Source of the DNA: Psychrobacter luti
GTDB taxonomy: Bacteria; Pseudomonadota; Gammaproteobacteria; Pseudomonadales; Moraxellaceae
Assembly (NCBI RefSeq): GCF_014192115.1
Contig: NZ_JACHXL010000001.1
Coordinates: 186,001-250,000, forward strand
Reading direction: 5' to 3'
Length of the DNA stretch: 64,000 nt
Shown: one piece after another, positions 44,390 to 54,149 of the stretch
Position numbering within the stretch: the stretch's first letter is position 1
Layout of the letters: the number at the start of each line of letters is the position of its first letter
Translations under genes and position numbers: made by a program
Notes under the pieces: generated by a model
Database searches by the model: none
Seen by the model: only the letters and a program-made list of their open reading frames with translations
Told to the model about the DNA's origin: nothing

Positions 44390-45295
44390 ATGGCATCAGC
44401 TACCATTGGTCAAATAAAGCAGCAGATTCAGCAGTGGTTAAACGAGAGTGAAAATAGCAATATACCTTCATTTTGGTTCACTGATTGGTTGTTGTTTGTC
44501 ATTGAGCAGCCAAGCTCATTTTTAATCACTGATGAAAACTATCAGCTGACCGATGGCGAGCTTGAGCAATTTCATAAAGGTGTGACTAAGATGCAGCAGG
44601 GCACGCCCTTGGCATATTTGACTGGTCAGCAAGAGTTTTGGTCGCTGAACTTTAAAGTGAATGAGCATACGTTAATACCGAGACCGGATACTGAGATATT
44701 GATTGAAAAAGTATTAACGTGGATAAACTCTCGACCGAAAAGTGTCGATAACGAAAATAAACTGAAACGCCTATTAGATTTAGGTACTGGCTCAGGTTGT
44801 ATTGCTATTAGCTTAGCGCATGAGTTAAAACAAAGCTGTCAAAATAGTTCAGCAGAGAGCTGGCATGTTATTGCCGTTGATTTATCATCCGAGGCGCTAA
44901 AAGTCGCTAGTCATAATGCAATGGTAAATGAGGTTGCTGATATTAAGTTTATCCAAAGCAGTTGGTATGACGCGCTGGCTACTCAGGATGAGCCATTATT
45001 CGATGTGATTGTGTCTAACCCGCCTTATATTGATGAAGAAGATGCGCATTTAGCAAGACTAGTCGCTGAGCCGATTAGCGCGTTAAGTGCCCCCAATCAT
45101 GGACTTGCCGATATCGAGCATATTGTCCAACATGCTCCGCAATATTTACTTAAGGGTGGCCTACTAGCAATTGAGCATGGTTTTGATCAAGGTTCGAAAG
45201 TTCGTCAGCTATTTTTAGACAATCGCTTTGAGTCTGTTCATACTGTTCAGGATTTTGGTGGGAATGACAGAGTGACTTTGGGCCAACTATCGTAG
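44390..45295 (+). CDS. prmC: Release factor glutamine methyltransferase PrmC (HemK)
   Basis: This 301-residue enzyme methylates the Gln of the GGQ motif of RF1/RF2. The SAM motif LDLGTGSGCIAISLA and the catalytic NPPYI are present. LIPRPDTEILIE and the N-terminal helical domain (PLAYLTGQQEFW) are typical. Length is slightly above E. coli PrmC (277), with a polar insertion before the SAM motif. The start at 44390 is an ATG preceded by ACGAGTTATTT, a weak site. It is commonly beside a MoeB/ThiF gene, as it is here. Confidence 0.95.
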   Translation: MASATIGQIKQQIQQWLNESENSNIPSFWFTDWLLFVIEQPSSFLITDENYQLTDGELEQFHKGVTKMQQGTPLAYLTGQQEFWSLNFKVNEHTLIPRPDTEILIEKVLTWINSRPKSVDNENKLKRLLDLGTGSGCIAISLAHELKQSCQNSSAESWHVIAVDLSSEALKVASHNAMVNEVADIKFIQSSWYDALATQDEPLFDVIVSNPPYIDEEDAHLARLVAEPISALSAPNHGLADIEHIVQHAPQYLLKGGLLAIEHGFDQGSKVRQLFLDNRFESVHTVQDFGGNDRVTLGQLS

Positions 45296-45387
45296 TTAAT
45301 TATTGTAGTGGATAGGTTTTAGACTCCCGTTATTTTAGTAATACATTTTTTGATGATAACTCGTGGTGACAAATTGTGGTGGAAAGT

Positions 45388-46182
45388 ATGGCGCACTCAA
45401 AAGAAACGGGGCAGCTAGCAGATGAAGAGCTGCTACGTTATGCACGGCAGATATTGCTTGATGGTTGGGATATCGATGCTCAATTACGCTTGAAAGCATC
45501 GCGAGTGGTTATGATTGGTGCAGGTGGTCTTGGTTGCCCTGCTTCTGAGACGCTCGTACGGGCAGGGTTGGGGCGAGTGCATCTAATAGATGATGATGTG
45601 ATTGAAGCCAGTAATTTGCAACGGCAAACACTATTTTTACCTGAAGATATCGGTAAACCTAAGGCGCTAACAGCGGCGCAGATGCTCACCAAGATTAATC
45701 CTCTGATTAGTGCCCGTGGGACAGTGGCAAGGTTGAGCGAAGATAATGCTTATGAGCTGCTTGATATGGCATCTGGCAAGCCTGACCTGCTTTTAGACTG
45801 TACTGATAATTTTGCCACCCGAGATATCATCAATCGCATTAGTGTTCGTTATCAGATTCCTTTATTATCCGCTTCAGCGATAGCCATGCAAGGGCAGTTG
45901 GCATTATATGAGCCGCAGTTGGACACAGGCTGCTATCATTGCGTCTTTGGTTCTGTGGTACTTGATGCAGAGGCTGATGAACGTACCTGTGCCAATTCAG
46001 GGGTACTTGCTAGTACGACTGCTATCATGGGTAATCTTCAAGCAAATGCCGCCCTACAATATCTAGGATTAACCAAAAATCCACTGACAAATAAGCTATT
46101 AATATGGGATGGTAGCCAGATGCAGCAGCGGATGATGGGCTATCGCAAAGATGCGTATTGTCCGATTTGTGCCAAACATTAG
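45388..46182 (+). CDS. moeB: MoeB/ThiF-family adenylyltransferase
   Basis: This 264-residue E1-like enzyme adenylates the C-terminal Gly of a ubiquitin-like sulfur carrier (MoaD or ThiS). It carries ELLRYARQILLDGWDI, the ATP loop GAGGLGCPASETLVRAGLGRVHLIDDDVIEASNLQRQ, and two CxxC zinc motifs (CYHCVF and CPIC). There is no rhodanese domain. ATG 45388 with GGAAA upstream is preferred; two GTGs just before it (45376, 45379) are alternatives. A MoeB role fits the molybdenum need of xanthine dehydrogenase encoded in this window, but ThiF/HesA identity cannot be excluded. Confidence 0.85.
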   Translation: MAHSKETGQLADEELLRYARQILLDGWDIDAQLRLKASRVVMIGAGGLGCPASETLVRAGLGRVHLIDDDVIEASNLQRQTLFLPEDIGKPKALTAAQMLTKINPLISARGTVARLSEDNAYELLDMASGKPDLLLDCTDNFATRDIINRISVRYQIPLLSASAIAMQGQLALYEPQLDTGCYHCVFGSVVLDAEADERTCANSGVLASTTAIMGNLQANAALQYLGLTKNPLTNKLLIWDGSQMQQRMMGYRKDAYCPICAKH

Positions 46183-46250
46183 CAAATTGCTCAACCTTTT
46201 TAAATATCTGTATCCTCGTAACATCCTTTTTATTACCATAGTTGTTTTTT

Positions 46251-47606
46251 ATGAAAATTCATCGTCCGCATTTATTAAAGCATACCTTTAATGTCGTTAA
46301 TCGTGTTCGCCAAACGGCAAGCGTTGCTGGTTTGTCAGCGCTTAGAGTCGCAAGAGGTGAAAAACCTGATGCCATGCTGCTAAAGGAAACCTTTGAACAA
46401 TTAGGTACGACTTACATTAAAATTGGGCAATTTATTGCCAGTACGCCGTCACTATTCCCGCGTGAATATGTGCAAGCATTCCAAAGCTGTCTGGATCAAA
46501 CGACGCCTTTATCCTACACTTATATTGAACAGGTATTGAAAGAAGAGCTGGCTGTTGATGGGTTAACGCTTGAGGAGATGTTTGCTCATATTGACACAAA
46601 GCCATTGGCATCAGCCTCTATTGCCCAAGTTCATGCGGCGCGTTTGCATAATGGCGATGAAGTGGTATTAAAGGTGCAAAAACCGGGCGTTGAAACCATT
46701 ATGCAAACCGATTTGGGAGTTTTGCATGGTGTGACCAAGTTGGTTGAGCTGTTAATGCCTTCTATGCGCTTTGCCAGCATTGCGCCAATCATTGATGAGA
46801 TTCGTCTTCGGATGCTTGCTGAAACCGATTTTATCGCTGAGGCGCAAAATATTCGCGATTTCCAGCAATTTTTAGCGATATCAGGAAATACACGCGTCGT
46901 TGCGCCGAGCGTCTATGAAGAGCTCACCACCAAGCGTGTACTGACTATGAGCCGCTTATATGGCGTCTCTATGGTAGATGAATCAGCCATGCGTCAGTAT
47001 TGTAATGACCCTGCACAAGTAATGGCAGATACGCTTAATACGTGGTTTGCCAGTCTTATGCTATGCAATAGTTTCCATGCGGATTTGCACGCGGGCAATT
47101 TGATGCTATTAACTGATGGGCGTATTGGCTTCTTAGACTTCGGTATCGTTGGTAAATTAAAGGCTGAGAGTTGGCGCGCCTGTATGGGTATGATGCAAGC
47201 GATGCAAGACAGTGATTATCAAGCAATGGCGCGCCATATGATTGATATGGAGATGACCCATAGCGACAATCAGGTAGATGTGGTGGCATTGGGCAATGAT
47301 TTGCAGCGCATGATGAAAACCATTATGGCTGAGGACAAGGCTTTTACCAGTGGTGTGCCTTTTAATAGTAAAGAGCAAGCCGATGAGTTAAATACAATGA
47401 TGCTAGAGATTGTTGAGGTCGGCAAGCGTCATGGTATTCATTTCCCACGTGACTTTGCCTTATTGACCAAGCAAATGCTCTATTTTGATCGCTTTATGCG
47501 CACGCTTGCTCCCGATATGGATATGTTTAGCGATCAGCGGGTGCAAATGTTAGGTCAAGCAGAAACAGCTGAGCAGGCAAGTCGTTCAATCCGAAATATC
47601 TCTTAA
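46251..47606 (+). CDS. ABC1/UbiB-family atypical kinase
   Basis: This 451-residue protein has the UbiB/AarF protein-kinase-like fold. The KxGQ motif (YIKIGQFIAS) is near residue 60, the Ala-rich nucleotide loop is SASIAQVHAA, VVLKVQKPGVE follows, and the catalytic and metal motifs are FHADLHAGNLMLL and IGFLDFGIVGKL. UbiB supports ubiquinone synthesis by an ATPase activity. Typical UbiB has two C-terminal membrane helices; here the C terminus (FSDQRVQMLGQAETAEQASRSI) is soluble, so it is a UbiB-family paralogue rather than certain UbiB. ATG 46251 is used; a TTG at 46242 is less likely. Confidence 0.85.
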   Translation: MKIHRPHLLKHTFNVVNRVRQTASVAGLSALRVARGEKPDAMLLKETFEQLGTTYIKIGQFIASTPSLFPREYVQAFQSCLDQTTPLSYTYIEQVLKEELAVDGLTLEEMFAHIDTKPLASASIAQVHAARLHNGDEVVLKVQKPGVETIMQTDLGVLHGVTKLVELLMPSMRFASIAPIIDEIRLRMLAETDFIAEAQNIRDFQQFLAISGNTRVVAPSVYEELTTKRVLTMSRLYGVSMVDESAMRQYCNDPAQVMADTLNTWFASLMLCNSFHADLHAGNLMLLTDGRIGFLDFGIVGKLKAESWRACMGMMQAMQDSDYQAMARHMIDMEMTHSDNQVDVVALGNDLQRMMKTIMAEDKAFTSGVPFNSKEQADELNTMMLEIVEVGKRHGIHFPRDFALLTKQMLYFDRFMRTLAPDMDMFSDQRVQMLGQAETAEQASRSIRNIS

Positions 47607-47713
47607 TACTAAGCGTTATATTTAGAACTCTTTTATTCTTTCTTTGATTGGCTGTATATAAACTGCTTTTAACACAAAGGATTGTGTGCTTCTCGCCACA
47701 AAATGGCTCTGTC

Positions 47714-49027
47714 ATGATGACTGTATTTAAAAGCCGTGTTGTTACTATCATTACCAATGAAATGGCGGTTGCTTGTATAGGGCTGTATTGTATGGCGGTA
47801 GTTATGGGGTTTGGGCGGTTTTTATTTACCGCAACCTTACCTGATATCATGATTCAATTATCGTTATCGACGGTCATTGCAGGTTGGCTGGCCTCGGTCA
47901 ATTATAGTGGTTATTTCATTGGCGCACTCATTGCGATGTTTGTGCCCCAGCGTTTGACATGGCAAATGCTCATAGCATGGACAGCAGTCAGTATCGTTAC
48001 CACCATGCTATTGGTGGTACCAAATATGTCATTAAATCTCTGGTATCTCATCCGGCTGCTATCTGGTATCGCCAGTGGATTGGCAATGATTTTGAGCTCA
48101 TCTTTGGTGATTCAAAGCTTTAGTGAGGAGCGCCGCTCGGTACTCTCAGCCTTGCATTATGCGGGTATTGGCGTCGGTATTAGCGCCTCTGCTGTATTGA
48201 CTTGGTGCTTGTTAACGCTCGGCTATCATTTCGATATCATTTGGCTGGCAGCAGGAATTATCAGTCTACCGTTATTATGGCTGCTCTATGCCATCAGACC
48301 GCAAAACGCATCTTCATCAAAAGTATGTAAATCACCAACATCCCAATTTAAATATTCTCAGCAACAAGCCGCTGAATCAAACCACAGCAATCAGCGCATA
48401 TCTGTACAGCAAACTTATCTTAATTTTAAACGTTCTTTATATGAAGCGGCGGCCGGTCATACCAAGGCGATTGCATTACTGTCGGCAAGTTATGTGCTGG
48501 CAGGGTTTGGGTATATTACTTCGGCGACTTTTCTGCCGGTGATGGCAACTCAGCGTCTTACGACACAAAGCTATGCAGGGTTACTGATTTGGCTTGTGGT
48601 AGGCATCTTTGCCATGCTATCGAACCCTATTTGGGGCGCGCTTGCTAGGCGAATTGGCGAAACCAAAACTTTGATGGGTTTAACGTTATTACAAGCGTTT
48701 GGTATGTGTTTGCCAATATGGTCTGATGGTGCTCTTGGTTTATACGGTAATGCGGTGATTTTGGGCTTAACCTTTGTCGGTATGGTTTCAATGACGCTCA
48801 ATTTGATTAAAAATATCAATCCCGCTTACTCAAATTTATTGATTGGGCTGGCAACTTTGGCGTATGCAGTAGGGCAGTTCATAGGGCCACTGGTCACGGT
48901 AGCGCTGGCAGGTAAACATGACAATTTTAATGCGGGGTTATTGGTCGCTGCTAGCGGTTTATTAGTAGGGTTGCTACTGGTCTTCTTTTTTCAGCGTCAA
49001 ACCCAGCGCCATTCCTCATTTAATTGA
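47714..49027 (+). CDS. MFS transporter of the YbfB/YjiJ type
   Basis: This 437-residue protein has 12 hydrophobic segments. Its beginning (AVVMGFGRFLFTATLPDIMIQLSLSTVIAGWLASVNYSGYFIGAL) matches the YbfB/YjiJ branch of the major facilitator superfamily, whose substrates are mostly unknown. A polar 40-residue insertion lies in the central cytoplasmic loop (around residues 205-245, Ser/Gln/Asn-rich). The start is uncertain: ATG 47714 or 47717, or an upstream in-frame TTG at 47648, with no strong ribosome site. It follows the UbiB-like gene after 107 bases and is convergent with the Lrp-type gene. Confidence 0.82.
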   Translation: MMTVFKSRVVTIITNEMAVACIGLYCMAVVMGFGRFLFTATLPDIMIQLSLSTVIAGWLASVNYSGYFIGALIAMFVPQRLTWQMLIAWTAVSIVTTMLLVVPNMSLNLWYLIRLLSGIASGLAMILSSSLVIQSFSEERRSVLSALHYAGIGVGISASAVLTWCLLTLGYHFDIIWLAAGIISLPLLWLLYAIRPQNASSSKVCKSPTSQFKYSQQQAAESNHSNQRISVQQTYLNFKRSLYEAAAGHTKAIALLSASYVLAGFGYITSATFLPVMATQRLTTQSYAGLLIWLVVGIFAMLSNPIWGALARRIGETKTLMGLTLLQAFGMCLPIWSDGALGLYGNAVILGLTFVGMVSMTLNLIKNINPAYSNLLIGLATLAYAVGQFIGPLVTVALAGKHDNFNAGLLVAASGLLVGLLLVFFFQRQTQRHSSFN

Positions 49028-49076
49028 TAACTAGAATTAAAAGAAAGTTAAAAGCCACAGCCTTATTAACTTCAAA

Positions 49077-49565
49077 TTAAACCACGCTACGGCTAAACAC
49101 TTCCCGTAGCTCAAAGCTGGTATGCACTTGGGCGACGCCTTCTATACGATTGAGCCTATGCAATAAAAACTCTTCATAATGCGCCATATCGCGTACACGC
49201 ACTTTGATTAAGTAATCTTCAGTGCGACCGGTGACAATACTACAGCTAACCAACTCATCGAAACTTTGAATTTTTTCTTCAAAATGCTCAAAACGGTCGG
49301 CAGTATGGCGATCCATACTGATCGCGATAAATACCGCTAGAGGGTAACCGAGTTTTTGTGCGTCTGTCTGGGTATGGTAGCCTGTGATAATACCTGAGTC
49401 TTCTAAGCGTTTAATACGGCGCGCGCAAGGGGTGGCAGATAAATTGACCCGCTCGGCAAGCTCGGTAATACTCATACGTGCTTGGGTTTGTAATAAGCGT
49501 AATAACTGTTTGTCGGTGTCGTCAATATCTATAGCGAAAGAGTTTTCCGTATGGTTATTTAACAT
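49077..49565 (-). CDS. Lrp/AsnC-family transcriptional regulator
   Basis: This 162-residue protein has the Lrp layout: an N-terminal winged HTH (IDDTDKQLLRLLQTQARMSITELAERVNLSATPCARRIKRLEDSGIITGYH) and a C-terminal RAM effector domain (VSCSIVTGRTEDYLIKVRVRD, EGVAQVHTSFELREVF). It is transcribed away from leuA across a 229-base spacer, so control of leuA or of its own gene in response to leucine is a reasonable inference. It could equally be a specific regulator such as BkdR or PutR; a PutR-type role is interesting because PutA here lacks its own repressor domain. Confidence 0.88.
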   Translation of the reverse strand: MLNNHTENSFAIDIDDTDKQLLRLLQTQARMSITELAERVNLSATPCARRIKRLEDSGIITGYHTQTDAQKLGYPLAVFIAISMDRHTADRFEHFEEKIQSFDELVSCSIVTGRTEDYLIKVRVRDMAHYEEFLLHRLNRIEGVAQVHTSFELREVFSRSVV

Positions 49566-49794
49566 CGAATATCATCTTATTGGTGAATTAAGGCAATTAT
49601 AGTCATAATTGTATGTTTTTTCACTAAATTACTATAGTTTTGGTTGAAATAAAGCTGATTTCTAACGCAGAAACTTTGTTATTATAATGGCATAAACTTT
49701 TATTATCTCGTATGATAAAGAATGATTTGGTCATTAGTTGCCCAGCTAAAATCTACAATTCAACTCAGCTCTTTATGTTATCTAAGGATTGATT

Positions 49795-51579
49795 ATGCCT
49801 AATCAAGCAACACGCCATGCAGACAGTACCTCTGCAAAAGTTACCCCAAAAAACGCCGCTTTCGATTTCCGTAAATATCGCCCTTTTGCATTTGCACCTG
49901 TGCTGACAGATCGCAGCTGGCCGAGCAAAACGATTGAGAAATCACCAATTTGGGCAAGCGTGGATCTGCGTGATGGTAATCAAGCACTGATTGATCCGAT
50001 GACGATTGAACAAAAGATGCGCTTTTTTAAAACCTTAGTGGACGTTGGTTTTAAAGAGATTGAAATTGGTTTCCCATCAGCGGCACAAGTTGAGTTTGAT
50101 TTTGCACGTAAGTTAATTGAAGAAAACCATGTGCCTGCTGATGTCACATTGCAAGTTTTGGTGCAGGCGCGTGAGCATTTGATTGCTCGTACTTTTGAGT
50201 CATTAAAAGGAGCGAAACGTGCCATCGTTCACGTTTATAACTCAACGTGCCGTATCCAACGCGAAAAAGTATACGGTAAAAATAAAGCTGAAATTAAAGA
50301 GATTGCGATTACCGGTGCTAATTTATTGGTTGAATATGCAGCCAAATATCCAGAAACAGAATGGGTATTCCAGTATTCACCTGAAAGCTTTAGCCAAACT
50401 GAAACGGAATATGCGGTCGAAGTCTGTGACGCAGTTTGTGATGTTTGGAAGCCTGAAAATGGTCAAGAAGTGATTTTAAACTTGCCCGCGACGGTTGAAG
50501 CATCAACGCCAAACGTATTTGCTGATCAAGTTGAGTATTTCTGCCGTCATCTTGCCAAACGTGAGCATGTGACTATCAGTTTGCATACCCATAATGACCG
50601 TGGCTGTGCGGTAGCTGCTGCTGAGCTTGGTGTGCTTGCTGGTGCTGATCGTATTGAAGGAACCTTGCTTGGTAATGGTGAGCGTACTGGCAATATGGAT
50701 ATCATGGTCATGGCAATGAACTTGTTTAGCCAAGGCGTTGATCCAGAGCTCGATTTTAGTAATATGAGTGAAATTGTACAGGTGGTGAGTGAGTGTAACA
50801 ACTTGCCACTCCATCCTCGTCATCCGTATGTTGGCGAATTGGTCTTTACCGCCTTTAGTGGCTCACATCAAGATGCTATCAAAAAATGCCTCGATTATAA
50901 TGAACAGCATGCCGAGCAGACCGAAAATGTTTGGGACGTGGCGTACTTACCAATTGATCCGGCGCATATCGGTCGCAGCTATCAAGACGTGGTTCGTATC
51001 AATAGCCAATCTGGTAAAGGCGGTGTTGCTTATATCTTACAGCGTAACTATGGTTTTAACTTGCCACGTTGGATGCAGATTGACTTTAGTGGTGTCGTGC
51101 AAAAACAAGCGGAAAGCGCTGCTCGTGAACTGCAGAATGATGAAATCTTACAAACCTTTGAAGACACTTATTTGCAGCAAGGCAGCTTTGAGCTTTTAGA
51201 TTATAGTATTAATAATAAAGGTGGCGAGGTGTACTTTAACGGTCAAGTACAGATGAATGGTGACGCCATCACTATTGATGGTACGGGTAACGGTCCTTTG
51301 TCTTCATTTATTGACGGACTTGCACAGCACACGGGTAAATCTATTCATGTCATTAATTACGCTGAGCATGCAATTAATCCGCAGCATAATAGCGGTGATG
51401 GCATTGATGATGATACCAATAATGACAACAAAACCAATGCCAACGCTGCTGCTTACATTCAACTAAATGTCGACGGCGATGTTTATTCAGGGATTGGTAC
51501 TTGTAGCAGTACCGTATCGGCGATGCTTAAAGGTGCTTTATCCGCCTTTGCTCAGGCAGTAAATACTGTCGCTGCTTAA
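49795..51579 (+). CDS. leuA: 2-isopropylmalate synthase LeuA (long, actinobacterial/fungal-type)
   Basis: This 594-residue enzyme makes the first committed intermediate of leucine synthesis. The catalytic barrel has VDLRDGNQALIDPM, the metal motif HTHNDRGCAVAAAELG and GTLLGNGERTGNMDIM. The N-terminal RPFAFAPVLTDRSWPSKTIEKSP segment identifies the long LeuA class like the M. tuberculosis enzyme rather than the 523-residue E. coli class. The C-terminal regulatory domain, which binds leucine, contains an Asp/Asn-rich insertion near residues 540-560 (GDGIDDDTNNDNKTN). AAGGATTGATT precedes the ATG at 49795. No leader peptide of Leu codons is seen. Confidence 0.95.
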   Translation: MPNQATRHADSTSAKVTPKNAAFDFRKYRPFAFAPVLTDRSWPSKTIEKSPIWASVDLRDGNQALIDPMTIEQKMRFFKTLVDVGFKEIEIGFPSAAQVEFDFARKLIEENHVPADVTLQVLVQAREHLIARTFESLKGAKRAIVHVYNSTCRIQREKVYGKNKAEIKEIAITGANLLVEYAAKYPETEWVFQYSPESFSQTETEYAVEVCDAVCDVWKPENGQEVILNLPATVEASTPNVFADQVEYFCRHLAKREHVTISLHTHNDRGCAVAAAELGVLAGADRIEGTLLGNGERTGNMDIMVMAMNLFSQGVDPELDFSNMSEIVQVVSECNNLPLHPRHPYVGELVFTAFSGSHQDAIKKCLDYNEQHAEQTENVWDVAYLPIDPAHIGRSYQDVVRINSQSGKGGVAYILQRNYGFNLPRWMQIDFSGVVQKQAESAARELQNDEILQTFEDTYLQQGSFELLDYSINNKGGEVYFNGQVQMNGDAITIDGTGNGPLSSFIDGLAQHTGKSIHVINYAEHAINPQHNSGDGIDDDTNNDNKTNANAAAYIQLNVDGDVYSGIGTCSSTVSAMLKGALSAFAQAVNTVAA

Positions 51580-51631
51580 TAAGTTTCATACTATTAATAT
51601 TAAGACAGTTGATTCAATACGATAATTTATA

Positions 51632-51680
51632 GCGTCATGGCTTTTGCAATTAGCAAGTCAGCCATGACGTTATTTTTTAT
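51632..51680 (+). terminator. Intrinsic terminator of leuA
   Basis: gcgtcatggct (51632-51642) pairs with agccatgacgt (51660-51670), with one G-U pair, and tattttttat follows. Confidence 0.85.
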
Positions 51681-51869
51681 GTAAGAATTCATCCTAGCAG
51701 AACGCTATTTTAAAGGTACCGTTTTTATATTGAAATCATTATAACTAAGTGAGTGCTCAACTGCGTCTTTACGACTAATAGCATAATGTTACTTGTGTTT
51801 TTAGTGTCTAAGACTTACGCTAATGTATATATCATTCATTATTATAATACTAGAAAAACAAGGTTAATT

Positions 51870-52487
51870 ATGGAACCTATATCATTTGCTTCATTTACAT
51901 TGGCATCTATTTTAGCTTCATTGCCAGCGAATGGTGAAGTCGTTAGTAAGCCCACGATTACCACGCATATTAGTCCCGCTATTGCTGGACAGTGGGAGAT
52001 AGATTTAGACAGTAGCATCACAATGACTAAAGAAGCGGAGGCCAGACAAGCGGCGTCAAAGCAGCAAAAAGAAAAAAGTGCTGAACCAAAAGTAAATGCT
52101 GATACGAAAGATGGACTACTGACTCAAAATGAGAAGCGTATTGTTAATATCAAGCCGAGCACTAGTCAAAAGCTCATAGCTTCAGCAGCTAAATCCAATC
52201 AATGCCGTGAGTTATATAACTTTGCTGCGGATAATGAGATGTGGGCGGTCAGCGGTAAAGAATGGACGTACGGTCGTTATTTAGTCACCCACCGTGAAGA
52301 GGGTCTGCCTATTATTGCTCTCAAGACGGTCTATGATAATAATGAGGTAGATTGCTCAGGCAACCAGATAGATCAGACCGATGAAGCGTTGATTGCATTT
52401 TTAAACCATGACGGCAATCAGATGCAGTGGTGTGCCGACCCTGATGGTACCGAGTGCTTTATGAATTTCACTAGAGTGTTGCCATAA
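51870..52487 (+). CDS. Secreted protein of unknown function
   Basis: The ATG at 51870 follows AAGG by six bases and begins a signal-like segment (EPISFASFTLASILASLPANG); a longer frame from 51753 is less convincing. The 205-residue product has a QWEIDLDSSITMT strand and a charged Ala/Lys/Gln linker. Its C-terminal module of about 95 residues contains four cysteines (CRELY, DCSGN, WCADPDGTECF) that could form two disulfides. The Trp/Tyr-rich pattern (EMWAVSGKEWTYGRYLVTHRE) is distinctive but I do not recognise a family. It is monocistronic between leuA and accC. Confidence 0.65.
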   Translation: MEPISFASFTLASILASLPANGEVVSKPTITTHISPAIAGQWEIDLDSSITMTKEAEARQAASKQQKEKSAEPKVNADTKDGLLTQNEKRIVNIKPSTSQKLIASAAKSNQCRELYNFAADNEMWAVSGKEWTYGRYLVTHREEGLPIIALKTVYDNNEVDCSGNQIDQTDEALIAFLNHDGNQMQWCADPDGTECFMNFTRVLP

Positions 52488-52555
52488 TATTTTATTGTCA
52501 TCTATAAATTATCATCTGTGAAATTTGAAACTCTGATTTATAAAAACCAGACGCA

Positions 52556-52594
52556 ATAAAAAACCACTATCCAAATAGATAGCGGTTTTTTTAT
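52556..52594. terminator. Bidirectional terminator between the secreted protein gene and accC
   Basis: The A-run plus accactatc and gatagcggt plus the T-run pair with one mismatch around a short loop. The hairpin lies between convergent genes. Confidence 0.75.
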
Positions 52595-52628
52595 TAACTT
52601 TGCTGTAAAACAACAGAGTTTAGAAAGC

Positions 52629-53990
52629 TTACGAATCAGCCTTGTCTTTATTGGCCGTTAATAATTCTCTTTCAAGATAATGAATATTTTGTGCCTCATG
52701 GACAAATTTGTCATCAGCCAAAATCACATCACGATGCATCGGTATATTGGTTTTAATACCCTCAATCACCAATTCATCAAGTGCATGCAATGTTTTAGAT
52801 ATTGCTTGCTGACGCGTTTGACCATGACAGATAAGCTTGCCAATGAGCGAGTCGTAGTAGCTTGGAATCTCATAGCCTGGATAGAGATGTGAATCAAAGC
52901 GAACGCCAGCCCCACTAGGTGAGTACAGCTGAGTGACAGTACCGGGTGATGGCATAAAAGTCACTGGATCTTCAGCATTGATACGACATTCAATCGCATG
53001 CCCTTGAACCTCAATCTCGCTTTGACGATAAGATAATCCGTAGCCCGCCGCGATTTTAAGCTGCTCAACGACCACATCAATCCCTGTAATCATCTCAGTA
53101 ATGGTATGCTCAACCTGTACACGTGTATTCATCTCGATAAAAAAGAATTCATTGTTTTCAAATAAAAACTCAAATGTCCCAGCACCGCGATACTTGACCA
53201 GTTTACAAGCTTTGACGCAGGCATCGAGGATAGGCTGACGTACATCGTCAGGGATATCAGGGGCAGGGGCTTCTTCTAATACTTTTTGATGGCGGCGTTG
53301 TAAAGAGCAGTCACGGTCATAAAGATGAATAGCATTACCATTGCCGTCGCCAAGTACCTGTACTTCTACATGGCGCGGATTTTGTAGATAACGCTCCATA
53401 TAGACGGTATCATCGCCAAACCACAATTCAGCTTCTTGCTTTGCCGCTTGCACCTGACCAATAATTTCCTCAAAGCGCTCAACGACGCGCATACCACGAC
53501 CACCACCGCCTGCAGCTGCTTTAATGATGAGCGGAAAGCCAATATTACGTGCTTGCTCTTCTGCATTGTGCATGGTCACCGCACCAACTGAACCGGGTAC
53601 CGTGGGTACACCTGCTTTTTTCATGGCATTGATGGCGGAAACTTTATTGCCCATTAAGCGGATATGATCGGCGTTAGGACCAACGAAGGTCAATCCAGCT
53701 TCTTCGATACGCTCAGCAAACTCAGCATTTTCAGCTAAAAAGCCATAACCAGGATGAATGGCATCAGCGCCAGTAATTTCAGCAGCGGTCAAAATGGTAT
53801 TAATATCAAGATAACTTTGGTTGGCATTGGGTTTGCCAATACAGATTGCTTCATCAACAAAGCGTAAGTGCATCAAATTTGCATCAGCGGTAGAATAGAC
53901 GCCGACAGTCTCTATGCCGAGCGCCTTACAAGCTCGAACGATACGTAGGGCAATCTCACCTCTATTGGCGATGAGCAGTTTTTTTATCAT
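52629..53990 (-). CDS. accC: Biotin carboxylase subunit AccC of acetyl-CoA carboxylase
   Basis: This 453-residue ATP-grasp enzyme carboxylates biotin on AccB for fatty acid synthesis. It starts [24 protein letters not shown], has the Gly-rich ATP loop [15 protein letters not shown], then [51 protein letters not shown] and the C-terminal ECRINAEDP. Length and order are standard (E. coli 449). It follows accB on the same strand after about 160 bases, the usual accB-accC operon. Confidence 0.98.
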   Translation of the reverse strand: MIKKLLIANRGEIALRIVRACKALGIETVGVYSTADANLMHLRFVDEAICIGKPNANQSYLDINTILTAAEITGADAIHPGYGFLAENAEFAERIEEAGLTFVGPNADHIRLMGNKVSAINAMKKAGVPTVPGSVGAVTMHNAEEQARNIGFPLIIKAAAGGGGRGMRVVERFEEIIGQVQAAKQEAELWFGDDTVYMERYLQNPRHVEVQVLGDGNGNAIHLYDRDCSLQRRHQKVLEEAPAPDIPDDVRQPILDACVKACKLVKYRGAGTFEFLFENNEFFFIEMNTRVQVEHTITEMITGIDVVVEQLKIAAGYGLSYRQSEIEVQGHAIECRINAEDPVTFMPSPGTVTQLYSPSGAGVRFDSHLYPGYEIPSYYDSLIGKLICHGQTRQQAISKTLHALDELVIEGIKTNIPMHRDVILADDKFVHEAQNIHYLERELLTANKDKADS

Positions 53991-54149
53991 GGGGTCATCC
54001 TTGTTGAAGCGGCAGTCATTGATAAAGTCGCTATTTTAGACATCATAAAAATAAATGACGATACAACTCATTTAGGTAAATTGAGCGCTGATGTCGTATC
54101 AATAATAACGAGGTCTCAATCATTACAAAGTAAGGGTTGGAAAACAGCG

